This document shows positions 9,463 to 18,740 of a stretch of 40,702 nt of DNA, in pieces. How positions within the stretch are numbered: the stretch's first letter is position 1; each line of letters opens with the position of its first letter. The notes under the pieces are model-generated. The model saw nothing but the letters and a program-made list of their open reading frames with translations, was not told the DNA's origin and did no database searches. The stretch comes from Okeania sp. KiyG1 (GTDB taxonomy: Bacteria; Cyanobacteriota; Cyanobacteriia; Cyanobacteriales; Microcoleaceae): NCBI RefSeq assembly GCF_014132355.1, contig NZ_BLZO01000129.1:1-40702 (forward strand). The letters are read 5' to 3'. The position numbers and the translations under genes were made by a program.

Positions 9463-9530
9463 CAGGACTTACGCAAAATATAAAATTATACACCATTTGT
9501 AGGGGCGTTACAAAGTATGCGTAAGTCCTG
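9463..9530. repeat. Inverted-repeat element, family E (CAGGACTTACGCA)
   Basis: The ends CAGGACTTACGCA and TGCGTAAGTCCTG are perfect 13-base inverted repeats enclosing 42 bases with TAGGGGCG. A second copy is at 17775-17863 and a diverged one near 14940-15053. The rest of the interval 9286-9641 shows no gene. Confidence 0.75.
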
Positions 9531-9641
9531 AAATAAGTAGAAAATCTAAAATTATTAATAATTGTCCCAATAATCACAGTTTTTGGTTTTTACTTGAATT
9601 AGTTAATTAATAATCTGAAATTTTATTCTTGAGGAGTATAT

Positions 9642-10079
9642 ATGGTGAATGCTGCAGAACAGGCCAAAAATTTTAAAGTAGCTAGTAAGATTGCTACTGT
9701 TGTAAATTTATTTAAGTCCCAGTTTGCAGATGTTAAGGTCGATCTCAAGCCCTGGATGAATGACCCAGATACTTTGGAGTTGGTTGACCCAGATTCTATA
9801 GATATTGGTTTTCATTTGCCTGGTAGAAGTCGGTCTCTGGAAAGTCGTTGTTTATTAGTGCAAATTCGTTTATATCAAGACCCCATTGAAGCTTATTCTC
9901 GTGCAATTGGAGTGGAAGTTGCTGGTTACGATCATCGTGGAGAGCAATGGAAATTATCAACGGTGGGTGGCTGGCGTTTTGTGGGAAATACCCAACCCAC
10001 AACAGAATCTGCTGCCAAACTGAAATATTTCTGTCGGCAGATTTTTGAACTATTTAATAATGATGATATGGCAGCTTAA
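9642..10079 (+). CDS. Conserved-looking small soluble protein of unknown function
   Basis: The protein has 145 residues and no signal or membrane segment. It has a helical start (EQAKNFKVASKIATVVNLFK), then a mixed domain with DIGFHLPGRSRSLESRCLLV, GVEVAGYDHRGEQWKLSTVGGW, and a closing helix AAKLKYFCRQIFELF. A good ribosome binding site (GAGGAG) lies six or so bases before the ATG, which fixes the start. The composition is that of a folded cytosolic protein. I do not recognise a family with a known role. It converges with the gene fragment at 10086-10277. Confidence 0.75.
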   Translation: MVNAAEQAKNFKVASKIATVVNLFKSQFADVKVDLKPWMNDPDTLELVDPDSIDIGFHLPGRSRSLESRCLLVQIRLYQDPIEAYSRAIGVEVAGYDHRGEQWKLSTVGGWRFVGNTQPTTESAAKLKYFCRQIFELFNNDDMAA

Positions 10080-10085
10080 TTGAGA

Positions 10086-10277
10086 TTAGCCAAAACCTTT
10101 TGGTTCTCGATCTTGGAAAATTTTACGGGTAATCTGAACGTCTGGCTCTACTTCTATCCACAAACGCGCTCCCCCTGCCTGACTTTTGTTAGGTTTGTGG
10201 GGGTGATAAACAATTTTGCAGGGTATCGAATAATAATGAATCGAATCAGGGGAAATTTTTTCCCCGTTGTTCCCTAT
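10086..10277 (-). pseudogene. Possible 3' remnant of an unidentified gene
   Basis: The minus-strand frame is open for 63 codons with no start and ends at TAA 10088-10086. Its last 30 residues look protein-like (GGARLWIEVEPDVQITRKIF then QDREPKGFG), with a mixed amino-acid composition. The upstream part quickly loses this character and runs into repeat sequence at about 10285-10315 (GGGTTTAAAGCCTCC). I read it as the surviving C-terminus of a gene interrupted by a repeat. The family is not recognised. Confidence 0.3.
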
Positions 10278-10372
10278 TTACCAAAAAATTGGGTTTAAAG
10301 CCTCCCCCTTTTAGCTATCCATTACCCACAACTTTCTTAACAGAAAAATTGACCAAAAGAAGTAATTATGTA

Positions 10373-10471
10373 ATGGAGTATGGAGAAAAAGTAACCAGTG
10401 ACTCTAGTTTAAAAACATCAGAAGAAAGAGAGCTTGAAAAAGCCTTATTTTCTAGAATTCATGTTCGATAA
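10373..10471 (+). CDS. Very short candidate ORF, 32 residues
   Basis: An ATG-started frame encodes MEYGEKVTSDSSLKTSEERE and a short tail ending RIHVR. The sequence is hydrophilic and not low-complexity, which is why it is listed. No good ribosome binding site is seen and the preceding DNA is repeat. It could equally be chance. Confidence 0.15.
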   Translation: MEYGEKVTSDSSLKTSEERELEKALFSRIHVR

Positions 10472-10838
10472 AAATAGAAATAAGAGGACAGCATGAGGCA
10501 ATGGTTAATTAATTATATAAGTAGATAAAAAATAATTTTGCCTACCTACTCGAGCCGAATGTCAAACAAATAGTCATATCATGTCCAGTTGAACAATTTT
10601 AAATAATTAGGGAGGAGTCACTTAGTTAGGAAAAAATAGAAGAGAAAAAGGAGAAAGTAACCCTTGTATAAGATGATAAAGGCAGAAGGAAAAAATTAAG
10701 GTTGTGAGGCACAAAGGAATTATCGTGCTATTATCCGGACTTGATATTAGTTGTGCTTGATTAAGTATTCAAGCCCATTGTTTGTAGAAATTCGACGCTA
10801 CATCTACATAACATTTTTTCTGCTAAATACTTATTCCT
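10472..10838. repeat. Gene-free stretch with a family D element
   Basis: Positions 10575-10748 carry family D ends (CATATCATGTCCAGTTGAA left, TATCCGGACTTGATATTA right) around a purine-rich centre with AGAAAAAGGAGAAAG, the same internal order as in the copy at 31548-31696. Nothing else is recognised. Confidence 0.6.
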
Positions 10839-11297
10839 TTAATGAATAGTAATTGGTGGTAAATTTGGCTGAGGATTAGTAACTCTTCTCAATAATTCTT
10901 GTCTAGCTTGTTGAGGATTTTGACCATGAGGAACTTGATATAATAATCTACAAGAACCATCTTGAGGATTAGCAGCACAAATCATTGGCTGTCCATTTTT
11001 AGAAATACTGACAGTGATACTTCGATATCCATTTCTTTGTTGAGTAGATAAAATTCCAGATACTCTAGTACATCTGGTCAGAGCATCTTCTCCTGATTCG
11101 GTAAAATAATTATTAGAATTCCAGAGAATAATCGGAATATTTTGGCCTTGTTTAGTGGCTATTGTTGCTGGAGTTGCCCCTATTCTCCCACAGAAAAAAT
11201 TAGTAGTTTGAGCTTCAGCAGAACGATTATTTATAGGAAGATTTAAAAATCCAATTATTGTGGCAGCAACAATAGAAGTAAATGATAAAATTTTCAT
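10839..11297 (-). CDS. COP23-domain secreted protein
   Basis: The protein has 152 residues. Residues 1-29 form a signal peptide (hydrophobic FTSIVAATIIGFLNL, cleavage plausible after AEA). The mature part has four cysteines (36, 76, 107, 116) and the pattern F-x-C, IPIILWNS, ALTRCTRVSG, QPMICAA, SCRLLY, which is the layout of the COP23 family, named after a circadian-oscillating protein of Cyanothece. The cysteines probably form two disulfides outside the cytoplasm. The molecular role of the family is not established. Flanking DNA on both sides is repeat. Confidence 0.8.
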   Translation of the reverse strand: MKILSFTSIVAATIIGFLNLPINNRSAEAQTTNFFCGRIGATPATIATKQGQNIPIILWNSNNYFTESGEDALTRCTRVSGILSTQQRNGYRSITVSISKNGQPMICAANPQDGSCRLLYQVPHGQNPQQARQELLRRVTNPQPNLPPITIH

Positions 11298-11771
11298 TGA
11301 TTATAATCTACATAGATAACAATACTAATATTCTATAAATCTATATATAGTTCTTGACTGTCAGTAATGGCATTTAAGCAAAATTTTTTTTTAGTATACC
11401 TGGGAAATTCTGGAAGTTCTGATTATCAGTGATTCTTGTGTAGTTATCATTTCTAATTAATAAATTACTTGCTTTGCTTATATTGCTTATTCAATTTATT
11501 ATCTGCCTTAACTTCGGTTCAGGAAAACCTTCCTAATAATGGCAGTCAATCAACCAGATATAATTTGGAATAATCAATTTATCAAACAGGATTGGGTCGC
11601 GCAACCCTGCCTTAAAAGGCGAAATATTTTTGGAGAGTTGCTCAAATCCCCTACTTCCCCTCCCCTCCACGGTCGGGGAGGGGTTAGGGTGGGTTGACTT
11701 CTGACTTCTGACTTCGTTAATGGGAGTGGGTTAAAAAATAGTGATTCACTGTCAAACTAAAAACTTAATCA
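11298..11771. other. Gene-free stretch with a strong GC-rich hairpin
   Basis: A 9-base stem (CCCCTCCCC at 11657-11665, GGGGAGGGG at 11675-11683) stands out, in a dispersed sequence also seen near 23845-23875 and 19270-19300. Tandem GACTTCT heptamers follow at about 11696-11716. A repeat related to 6939-6990 lies at 11596-11660. No gene is seen. Confidence 0.5.
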
Positions 11772-11992
11772 GTAAGCATTCAGCTATTAACTATTAGCTG
11801 TTAGCTGTCAGCTCTCATAAGGAGGTTTAAATGAATATAGAGTGTTTCAGCCAGTTTTGATAGTAAGTATAAATTCTGGCTCAATTAGTAAAGCTTTTAT
11901 CTAAAACTAAAAACAATAGCTGAAGTCCGCAGTTCCGACCACAGGAGGCTAGCTGACGGCTGTTTACGCAGCATTCCGTAGGAAATGCTTAC
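11772..11992. repeat. Family A inverted-repeat element touching the stop codon of the next gene
   Basis: The element runs from GTAAGCATTCAGCTATTAAC to GGAAATGCTTAC and contains the CCTCCTG-type and GCATTCCGTAGGAAATGC modules. Its right end lies one base from the TAA (11996-11994) of the minus-strand hydrolase gene, so it forms the immediate 3' untranslated sequence of that gene. Confidence 0.75.
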
Positions 11993-11993
11993 C

Positions 11994-12686
11994 TTAGTCA
12001 AGATATTTTTGGAAAAATTCCATAGTGCGACTTTGGGCAAGATTAGTAGTTTCTAAGTTATAGTCTTTTCCTTCTATCCGAGCAAAGCCATGATTAACAT
12101 TTGGATAAGAATGTATTGTTATTAAAGGATAATTACTCAATTCAATTTTTAGTTGAGACTGAATTTCTGGAGAAACATATTCATCTTTTTCAGCAAGATG
12201 AAGCATTAATGGATTTTGAATATTAGCCGCTTCATCAAGATTTTTTTCAATGCCAACTCCATAATAACTAACGTTACATTCTGCTTGGGAACGAGTAGCC
12301 ATTAAATAAGCGAGTTTTCCTCCTAAACAAAAACCTACACTGCCAATTTTGCCAGTACATTCTGGTAATTCTTTGAGAGTTTTCATTGTAGAAATTAAAT
12401 CATCAACTCCTTGATTTTCATCAAAATTTTGGTAAAGTTCAAATGCTTTTTGCCAGTCACTCTCAGATTTATCAGTAAGTTCGATATCTGCTTCTTGGCG
12501 CCAAAATAAATCAGGGACTATTGCCACATAACCTGCTTGAGCATATTCATCAGCTATATTACGCATTACTTCATTAACTCCAAAAATTTCTTGGATAATT
12601 ATTAATCCAGGAGCAGGTGTAGAAGTAGGTGTTTTTAAGTAAGCGGAAAAAGTCTCGCCGTTATTAGTGGGAATTTTAATTTTCAT
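11994..12686 (-). CDS. Dienelactone hydrolase family protein
   Basis: The protein has 230 residues and an alpha/beta-hydrolase fold. The catalytic triad of the family is visible: Cys120 in the nucleophile elbow VGFCLGG, Asp168 in AEKDEYVS and His199 in VNHGFAR. Glu33 in IIIQEIFGVN corresponds to the conserved glutamate of the family. The sequence AGYVAIVPDLFWRQ is also typical. Family members hydrolyse cyclic or aliphatic esters such as dienelactone; the natural substrate here cannot be told from sequence. No aromatic degradation genes are nearby, so a general carboxyl-ester role is more likely. A family A repeat begins two bases after the stop codon. Confidence 0.93.
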   Translation of the reverse strand: MKIKIPTNNGETFSAYLKTPTSTPAPGLIIIQEIFGVNEVMRNIADEYAQAGYVAIVPDLFWRQEADIELTDKSESDWQKAFELYQNFDENQGVDDLISTMKTLKELPECTGKIGSVGFCLGGKLAYLMATRSQAECNVSYYGVGIEKNLDEAANIQNPLMLHLAEKDEYVSPEIQSQLKIELSNYPLITIHSYPNVNHGFARIEGKDYNLETTNLAQSRTMEFFQKYLD

Positions 12687-12946
12687 CTTGCTTAATTGAT
12701 TTGATATTGCCGTTATATTTATAGGTTACTTTAACATTAGTTAGTCAATTTAGTTAGTCTCTTGAAATAGAAACTGTGGGCTTGGGCAACCCCTGCAATA
12801 GGGAAGCTTTGAAGATGCAGAATTTTCTTTTCTCTCGATAATTTTGGTAAAAATATTATGTAGTCCTATAGATGTAATGATCAAACTTCTATAAGGCGAT
12901 ATAGTTGTCGCACTTGCTCCACCTTTCATGCAGGTTCATTTCATTC

Positions 12947-13155
12947 GTAAGCAAACAGCTATTAACTGTCAGCTAGCCTCCTGTGGAGGAACTCTGTTAA
13001 CAGCAATAAGACTCTCTCTTATGGGACAGTGTTTAAATTAAAAACTGACTTTAAGGGTAAGGGAGTCAACTTTTGTAGTAAAACAATTAAATATTGCTTT
13101 TATCCTAAACTAAAAGCAATAGTTGATAGCTGATAGCTGACGGCTGAATGCTTAC
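12947..13155. repeat. Family A inverted-repeat element with conserved core
   Basis: The left end is GTAAGCAAACAGCTATTAAC and the right end is GCTGACGGCTGAATGCTTAC. The core (ACTCTCTCTTATGGGACAGT, then GACTTTAAGGG and CAACTTTTGTAGTAA) is shared with the copy at 23626-23809, showing both come from one ancestor rather than from convergent hairpins. Flanking 12687-12946 shows no gene. Confidence 0.8.
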
Positions 13156-13301
13156 TTTCATTCTAGATTTTGACAATGAATTTATTGATTTTCAGGCAGC
13201 GAAAGATAAATTTCCTCCAGCTTGAAATAACGTGGTTTAGTCAATACATAAAATGGCACAGTTTAGAATGAAATAGCTCTGCCTTTCATGGCTGCCTAAA
13301 A

Positions 13302-13327
13302 GTAAGCATTCCGCAGGAAATGCTTAC
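13302..13327. repeat. Solo family A palindrome
   Basis: A 26-base near-perfect palindrome begins GTAAGCATTCC and ends GGAAATGCTTAC. It equals the outermost ends of family A joined with nothing between, and may be an excision or deletion product. The rest of 13156-13791 has no gene; 13525-13570 is a pyrimidine-rich tract complementary to family G. Confidence 0.6.
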
Positions 13328-13791
13328 GCCTAAAAGATATTTATAGTAAGTGCTTGATAATTTTCGGAGATGTCTATTTTGGGCATACTCTTGTTACACT
13401 AATTATTTCAGCTAAACTAATTTTTTCACTTTTATAATCTATCAATTATTCTCTTGGTTTAATCACTATACCAGTCGAACCAAAGGTTAAGAAAATTCAA
13501 AAGTTTAACACTCAGACAACGTAAAATTTTTCCTTCTTCCTTCTTCCTTCTTTCTTCTTCCTTTTCCTTTTATTCAAAAATATATTTACAATCCAAACGT
13601 AAATGCTATATATCTGAGAAATATCAAAGAGAAATATCAAAGAGTAATATCTATTTCTTAGTTGAGATTTTTGATTCCAGAAAAAATTTAACTTATTTAA
13701 GCTATTATTATTCAACTATTGAGTTAAATTGGATAAAAATTATCCATAATAAAATTAGAAAGATATTTAAGAATGGACTTCTCAAAAAAAC

Positions 13792-13820
13792 TTGACAAAA
13801 GTTATAAGTTTTGTTACAAA
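13792..13820 (+). promoter_or_regulatory. Candidate sigma-70 promoter for the oxidoreductase gene
   Basis: TTGACA (13792-13797) is separated by 17 bases from TACAAA (13815-13820). The -35 is perfect, the -10 is weak. It lies about 40 bases before the GTG start. Confidence 0.4.
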
Positions 13821-13859
13821 AATTTTAAAAATTAATATACTTTAAGAGGATTTTAGATT

Positions 13860-14888
13860 GTGAAAGTAGCGATTGTTGGTTTTGGATTTAATGCAGAGAA
13901 AGCCCATGTACCAGTATACAGAGAGCGTTCTGATATTCATCTCACAGCAGTAGTAGATCCAGTAACATCTAGGCGTGCAGCAGCGCTTCGACAATATGCA
14001 GATATCCGAGTTTATGAACAATTTAGCGATCTATTAGAAGAATATTCTAGTGAAATAGACGTAATAGATATTTGTTTACCTAATACTTTTCATGTAGAAA
14101 GTATTAAACAAGCATTAGCAGCAGATAAGCACGTCTTATGTGAAAAGCCATTAGTTTTAAATAAAGCTGAGTATTATGAATTAATCAATATAGCAAATGA
14201 ACGAAAACGTATTTTATATCCATGTCATAGTTATAAATTTGCTCCTTCAATAGTTCATGCTGCCTACTTAATTAATTCAGGTGAAATAGGAACACCTTTA
14301 TTTGCGTCATTTAATATATTTGGTGTAGGTTTTCAACCAGGTGTACGGGGAAAAGATAAAGAACTATCTGGTGGTGGTATTATGATAGACCATGGTTTAG
14401 ATGCGATTTCTGTTGCTCAAACTTTATTTGGTGGCTTCCCTCAACGTATATCTGCACATACTAGAAGTTTCAATGAAACAAATAATCAACTTGAAGATGT
14501 AGCTGTTTTTTGTTTAGATTGGGAGAGCAAATTAATCAACATTAGTGTCAGTTCTTTAGGGTCTATTCCAAAAGCTTATTACAGAATTCAGGGAACAGAG
14601 GGAGAAATTAGCATTGAGAATAATGATGTGTTTTTAAGCGTTAAAGATAAACCAGTTCAGCACATTTTTGTACCTACATATTTTGACGATCCTGGTCATA
14701 CTAATTGGTTTAATGGATTGATTGAGAATTTTCTAGATTGCGCTAATAATCCAAATACTGAACCATTCTCTTTGATGGAAGCTGGTTTAGTTCTAGAGAT
14801 AGCTGAAAAAGCTAGTCATTCTAGTAATAATGGAGGTAGTTGGATGGGAATAGAATTTACTACTAAGTCATTACAAATGATTGGTTAA
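13860..14888 (+). CDS. Gfo/Idh/MocA family NAD(P)-dependent oxidoreductase
   Basis: The protein has 342 residues. The N-terminal Rossmann fold starts VAIVGFGFNAEKAHVP (a GFG-type variant of the usual glycine motif). The family signature CEKPLVL, with Glu95, Lys96 and Pro97, is present, and GGGIMIDHGLDA holds the expected catalytic His178. The C-terminal alpha/beta domain extends to the end. Members oxidise or reduce sugars and cyclitols or related hydroxyl groups with NAD(P); the substrate cannot be assigned. The start is GTG at 13860, supported by AGAGGA about ten bases upstream and by the Rossmann fold beginning at residue 2. It stands alone between repeats. Confidence 0.93.
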   Translation: MKVAIVGFGFNAEKAHVPVYRERSDIHLTAVVDPVTSRRAAALRQYADIRVYEQFSDLLEEYSSEIDVIDICLPNTFHVESIKQALAADKHVLCEKPLVLNKAEYYELINIANERKRILYPCHSYKFAPSIVHAAYLINSGEIGTPLFASFNIFGVGFQPGVRGKDKELSGGGIMIDHGLDAISVAQTLFGGFPQRISAHTRSFNETNNQLEDVAVFCLDWESKLINISVSSLGSIPKAYYRIQGTEGEISIENNDVFLSVKDKPVQHIFVPTYFDDPGHTNWFNGLIENFLDCANNPNTEPFSLMEAGLVLEIAEKASHSSNNGGSWMGIEFTTKSLQMIG

Positions 14889-15735
14889 TTTATGACTAGG
14901 TTCTGTTGCTTGCTAGAGCTTAAAAACATAGATTAAATCTAGTGAGGGCGTTAGCGGAGCTTGGCGTTAGCCAATGCCATTTCCTAAGGTCATGCTCCGC
15001 AAACGCCCCTACATATGGGGTTTTCAAGGGAGTTGCATGGGTAAGTCCTGATAAATATGATATGGCAATCCTAAATTATTCGTAATAATTTGACTATTCT
15101 CAAATCCGGTGTTCTATCAGGGTCTACAATATTTCACAACTTAAATAAGTTTCCTATATCGTTAGAGGTAAATTCGGTAGAACAAATTTTTGCTACTTAT
15201 AACTTATATAGTTATAGTTTTAGCTAAAATAAAAATTTATCGTTAATTAGTTGATATTGGTGCATTTTATAGTACTTAATTATGACTATTAGCAGAAGGA
15301 AGAAGGAAGAAGGAAGAAGGAAGAAAGAAGAAAGAAGAAGGAAGAAGGAAGAAGGCGATTAATTATCTAGGAAATAAGGAAAAATCTGGCGTTGTCTGAG
15401 TCTTAAGCTTTTGATATATCCGTGCCCTTTCCTTCGACTACTATATCAATTTAAATCAACTAAATATCAATCCTCAAATAATTTATTAGTTTTGCTATAA
15501 AAGAAAATATATTAATACGAAATTCATTTCTAAGTTGCACAGAATAATATATTAATAATAATTGAATGTAGAGCTAGATAGACAAGTTAATAAATTTCAT
15601 AATTCTGTGGCACCTCACATAAAATTTGTATAAGACAACGCTACCTACGACCTAACACCTAATTATGTGCAGCCTTATATAAAATTGGTATAAGAGTTTA
15701 GCAATAGGAAATTTTGAATTCCAAACTATATAACT
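14889..15735. repeat. Gene-free stretch with diverged family E and family G repeats
   Basis: Positions about 14940-15053 hold a repeat with GAGGGCGTTAGCGGAGC, CGCCCCTACATATGGGG and the closing GTAAGTCCTG of family E. Positions about 15290-15447 are a family G copy (GAAGGAAGAAGG units, then AAAATCTGGCGTTGT). Positions about 15612-15695 contain two similar ATAAAATT(T/G)GTATAAGA stretches. No gene is seen. Confidence 0.55.
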
Positions 15736-17655
15736 ATGTTATCCAAAAAATTTCCGAAGTCTCACCGTTCACGTTTACTATTACTGAGCGAACGAATTAT
15801 GGCATTACTAATTCTTACTAATGTCATGTTAGTAATATTTGATATTACCTATATAAAAATCCGTCATTGGTACTTAAGAATAGATTTATACCTACAAACA
15901 ATCACTGATACTCCTCAAAAAAAATATCTCCAAAAAGTAGATAAGCTACAAGAAGAGTTAGAAAAAAATGGTTTAGAGTCACCAATAGTAGAAAATTTAT
16001 TAGACGATTTACGCATTAGTAGCTTTGAAATTTTCATTAATCGTCCTCCATTTAAAGTTATTGATAATTATGGAAGTTTAGCAAAAATTAGGCAAATATT
16101 CACTACTCACACCAGAAGAGAAAGTTTTTCACAAGCAGTACAGATGTTTTGGGATAAAAATTACTTAGAAACACAAGGTTGGCAAAGTCAATTAGAATTT
16201 TTCAACAGAAAAATTCGTCCTTTAATGTTATTGTATGAGCCGAAATTACAGTATGATTTAATTAAAGGAATAGAGCCATTCCGAGACTCACAAAATTATC
16301 TAATCGCAGTTAGTGAACTGAAGATATTACTCGAAAAAAAAGGTATAGAAGCAGAAGAAACAGAACCTTTACTCAAAGAATTACGTAGTCGTAGTACTCA
16401 ATTAATTGATAAAGATTATGATTTCCAGATAGTTAATCAGATTGTAGTTTTAACTCAAATAAAATACCGGATGAAGCAACATATTTATAGCCAGATTCCA
16501 GATAGTAATATGAGTTTAACTCCTACTCTTCAAATTTTACAGTCATTAAACTTGCTCCAATATTTAGCACCAGAAATTTTGTTGGCAGATAAATCATCAA
16601 AAATAGCGTTTAATACCTTCTGGAGTCGTCAATATCTAGAAAGATATCAATGGCAACAAGAGTTAGATTTTTTTTCAGAAAATATCCAGTTTTTAATGCA
16701 CTCTTTTTATTTTCGCGATTTGGGTAAGGATGGGGAATTTGTAGATAGATTTTGGTTAGTAGATTTACCTTGGATGATTATATTTTGGATAGAGTTTATT
16801 GGACGGACTTTACTAATTAGTTGTCGTTCTAATTTAAGTTTATGGGGTGTTGTTAAAAAGCGTTGGTATGATGTTTTTTTATTACAACCTTGGCTACCTT
16901 CACTGCGAATAATTACTGTATTTATTCGTTTACAGAAAGTTAAATTGCCAGATATGAAACATTTCTACACAAATATCCGATTCCAACTTATTGGTAGTTT
17001 TGCTCAGGAAATAATTCAAGTTGTGGTAGGTGGGAGTATAAATCAGCTTCAGAATAATATTAGTCAAGGTTCTCTAAAAAAAGCGATATTTGAATCAAAA
17101 AATAAATCAGATAAAGTTGGTGTAGATAAAAATGACTATGGAAACATTCAGGAAATTATTAACAATATACTTGAAGTAACTGCTTGTAGAGTTCTTCCAG
17201 AGATTTATCCAGATATTGAAGATTTTTTACGCTATCAGGTTGAAAAGTCTATGCAGCAGTTATCTATATATAGACGTTTACAAAAAATACCTTTTTTACG
17301 TCGTTTACCGGATAAAATAGCCAATAATTTAGTGATACAAATATCAAGTACAATTGCTAGAAGTCCACAAAAAGTCTATCAGACAGATATACCTCCAGAC
17401 CCTGTGAGTATCAAACTTAGAAAACAGTTAGTCAGACAATTTACAACTAAGTTTCTATCAGAATTGCAAGACAAACAAACTTTTGAAGAAATAGAAGTTT
17501 TAATGATTAATTGGCTTGAAGAAATTAAAAATAGTTACGTTAAACCATCAAATCAAACTAATTTACAACCTGCACAAACAACTATTCCGAAAATTATACC
17601 TACAGAAGTAATTGAGTTAAAAAATGGAGATGGGAGTAATATAGAATCTGGTTGA
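15736..17655 (+). CDS. Large membrane protein with an internal duplication, function unknown
   Basis: The protein has 639 residues. Hydrophobic segments are at about 21-40 and 341-363. A duplicated module is visible: KLQEELEKNGLESPIVENLL (about 70-89) matches ELKILLEKKGIEAEETEPLL (about 194-213), and FWDKNYLETQGWQSQLEFF (138-156) matches FWSRQYLERYQWQQELDFF (295-313). After the second hydrophobic segment comes a basic and aromatic stretch, VVKKRWYDVFLLQPWLPSLR, followed by VFIRLQKVKLPDMKHFYTNI, which resembles the region after a transmembrane helix in a cyanobacterial family I recall only as hypothetical. The C-terminal 200 residues are helical with a polar tail. No enzyme motif is seen. A role in the membrane is inferred; the substrate is unknown. 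Confidence 0.8.
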   Translation: MLSKKFPKSHRSRLLLLSERIMALLILTNVMLVIFDITYIKIRHWYLRIDLYLQTITDTPQKKYLQKVDKLQEELEKNGLESPIVENLLDDLRISSFEIFINRPPFKVIDNYGSLAKIRQIFTTHTRRESFSQAVQMFWDKNYLETQGWQSQLEFFNRKIRPLMLLYEPKLQYDLIKGIEPFRDSQNYLIAVSELKILLEKKGIEAEETEPLLKELRSRSTQLIDKDYDFQIVNQIVVLTQIKYRMKQHIYSQIPDSNMSLTPTLQILQSLNLLQYLAPEILLADKSSKIAFNTFWSRQYLERYQWQQELDFFSENIQFLMHSFYFRDLGKDGEFVDRFWLVDLPWMIIFWIEFIGRTLLISCRSNLSLWGVVKKRWYDVFLLQPWLPSLRIITVFIRLQKVKLPDMKHFYTNIRFQLIGSFAQEIIQVVVGGSINQLQNNISQGSLKKAIFESKNKSDKVGVDKNDYGNIQEIINNILEVTACRVLPEIYPDIEDFLRYQVEKSMQQLSIYRRLQKIPFLRRLPDKIANNLVIQISSTIARSPQKVYQTDIPPDPVSIKLRKQLVRQFTTKFLSELQDKQTFEEIEVLMINWLEEIKNSYVKPSNQTNLQPAQTTIPKIIPTEVIELKNGDGSNIESG

Positions 17656-17774
17656 TAAAGTACCTTTTTGGGGAGATGGGGAGATGGGGAGATGGAGACC
17701 TACCCCTAACCTCTTCCAGGAGGGGAATTTGGGGAGATTCTTATATTTGCACAATTAAATGTATTTCAAATTAT

Positions 17775-17863
17775 CAGGACTTACGCAAATTTACCTCGAA
17801 ACCACCATCTGTAGGGGCGAATGGCATTCGCCCTCTATATGTAGAATCTCTGCGTAAGTCCTG
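17775..17863. repeat. Family E inverted-repeat element
   Basis: Ends CAGGACTTACGCA and TGCGTAAGTCCTG are perfect 13-base inverted repeats, as in the copy at 9463-9530. The centre has GTAGGGGCGAATGGCATTCG, itself containing CGAATGGCATTCG, a small palindrome. The preceding 17665-17730 has GGGGAGAT units. The interval 17656-17978 has no gene. Confidence 0.75.
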
Positions 17864-17978
17864 ACTATACTATTATATATACTAAAAAAACAATTAACTT
17901 ATAAGCTAAAAAAAGTTCTAAATTAATAGATAATTAATAGACAAAAGCTATGACTAAAATTTAGCTGGAGGTGTAAAA

Positions 17979-18554
17979 ATGGATTTTCTGAGAAAGGTTG
18001 AATTAGGGGCGTTGGTTACACTACTAATTGCAATTGTAGGTTTAGCTGCCTATTTTGGTAAAATAGATGCAGAGGTTCAAAACCTTAAAGAGCGAGTCAA
18101 AGAGTTAAAACCTGATGAAATACAGAAAGCACAGAAAGAAGCTCTAGAAAATTTTAAGCAAGAAGTTGAAAACATAATTGAGGAAGGTAGAAGGGAAATT
18201 ACCACTCAAGAAATTGAAAATGTTAGAGCAATTGTTACAAAGTCTGATGCTGATAAAATTTGCTCATCTAAACCTGGCTCAAAAGCTACTTATGTACCAT
18301 TTTCGTATATTGGTAAGACTGGACAAGAGATTTGTGCTGCCAGTTATGGTGACTTGAAAAGTTGTTCTCAAGTGCCCTTTGTTTGGGTATCAAATAAGAA
18401 TACGCACGGCAAATATGAAAAGAATGATAAGAAGTGTGGTGACCCTGTGCAAGCTCCGTGGCCGTGGATAAATCAGTATACAGAGCCGAATACTAATACG
18501 GTGAGAGACGGAAGACCCTATGCAGATAGTTGGGTTGTATGCTGCTTCAAGTAA
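17979..18554 (+). CDS. Membrane-anchored coiled-coil protein with Cys-rich C-terminal domain
   Basis: The protein has 191 residues. A transmembrane segment at about 8-26 is followed by a long coiled coil (about 28-90, Glu/Lys/Gln-rich). The C-terminal domain (about 92-191) has cysteines at 95, 119, 129, 153, 188 and 189 and many aromatics (VPFVWVSN, APWPWINQY, RPYADSWVVCCFK). The layout suggests an extracytoplasmic domain held away from the membrane by a stalk, with disulfides. GGAGGTG about 6-8 bases before the ATG is a strong ribosome binding site. I do not recognise the domain. Confidence 0.75.
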   Translation: MDFLRKVELGALVTLLIAIVGLAAYFGKIDAEVQNLKERVKELKPDEIQKAQKEALENFKQEVENIIEEGRREITTQEIENVRAIVTKSDADKICSSKPGSKATYVPFSYIGKTGQEICAASYGDLKSCSQVPFVWVSNKNTHGKYEKNDKKCGDPVQAPWPWINQYTEPNTNTVRDGRPYADSWVVCCFK

Positions 18555-18705
18555 AGGCATCATAGCAGAAGTAATACCAATTACCATAAACTTTGCCATA
18601 TTTGGATTTTCTATTTATAAATATTATTTATTCGAGCAAACGCTTGATATTTGCGAACTTCAGTTATGAAGGAAAGTTATTTTTGCCAGAAATATTTGCG
18701 ATAGA

Positions 18706-18740
18706 CGGTGCGTTACATTTCATTAACGCACCCTACTGGA
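18706..18740. repeat. Half of a family C element at a stop codon
   Basis: GGTGCGTTACATTTCATTAA and CGCACCCTACTGG form the right half of family C. It ends directly at the TAA (18743-18741) of the minus-strand lectin gene. Confidence 0.75.

Noticed and set aside
10080-10298. Plus-strand open frame of 72 residues
   Set aside because: TTG start directly at the stop of the preceding gene, no ribosome binding site; the opposite strand looks more coding.
13512-13715. Minus-strand open frame of 67 residues
   Set aside because: Its end is Lys/Arg low-complexity from a purine tract; no ribosome binding site and the same tract recurs elsewhere.
17652-17864. Plus-strand open frame of 70 residues
   Set aside because: Made of GGGGAGAT units and a family E element.
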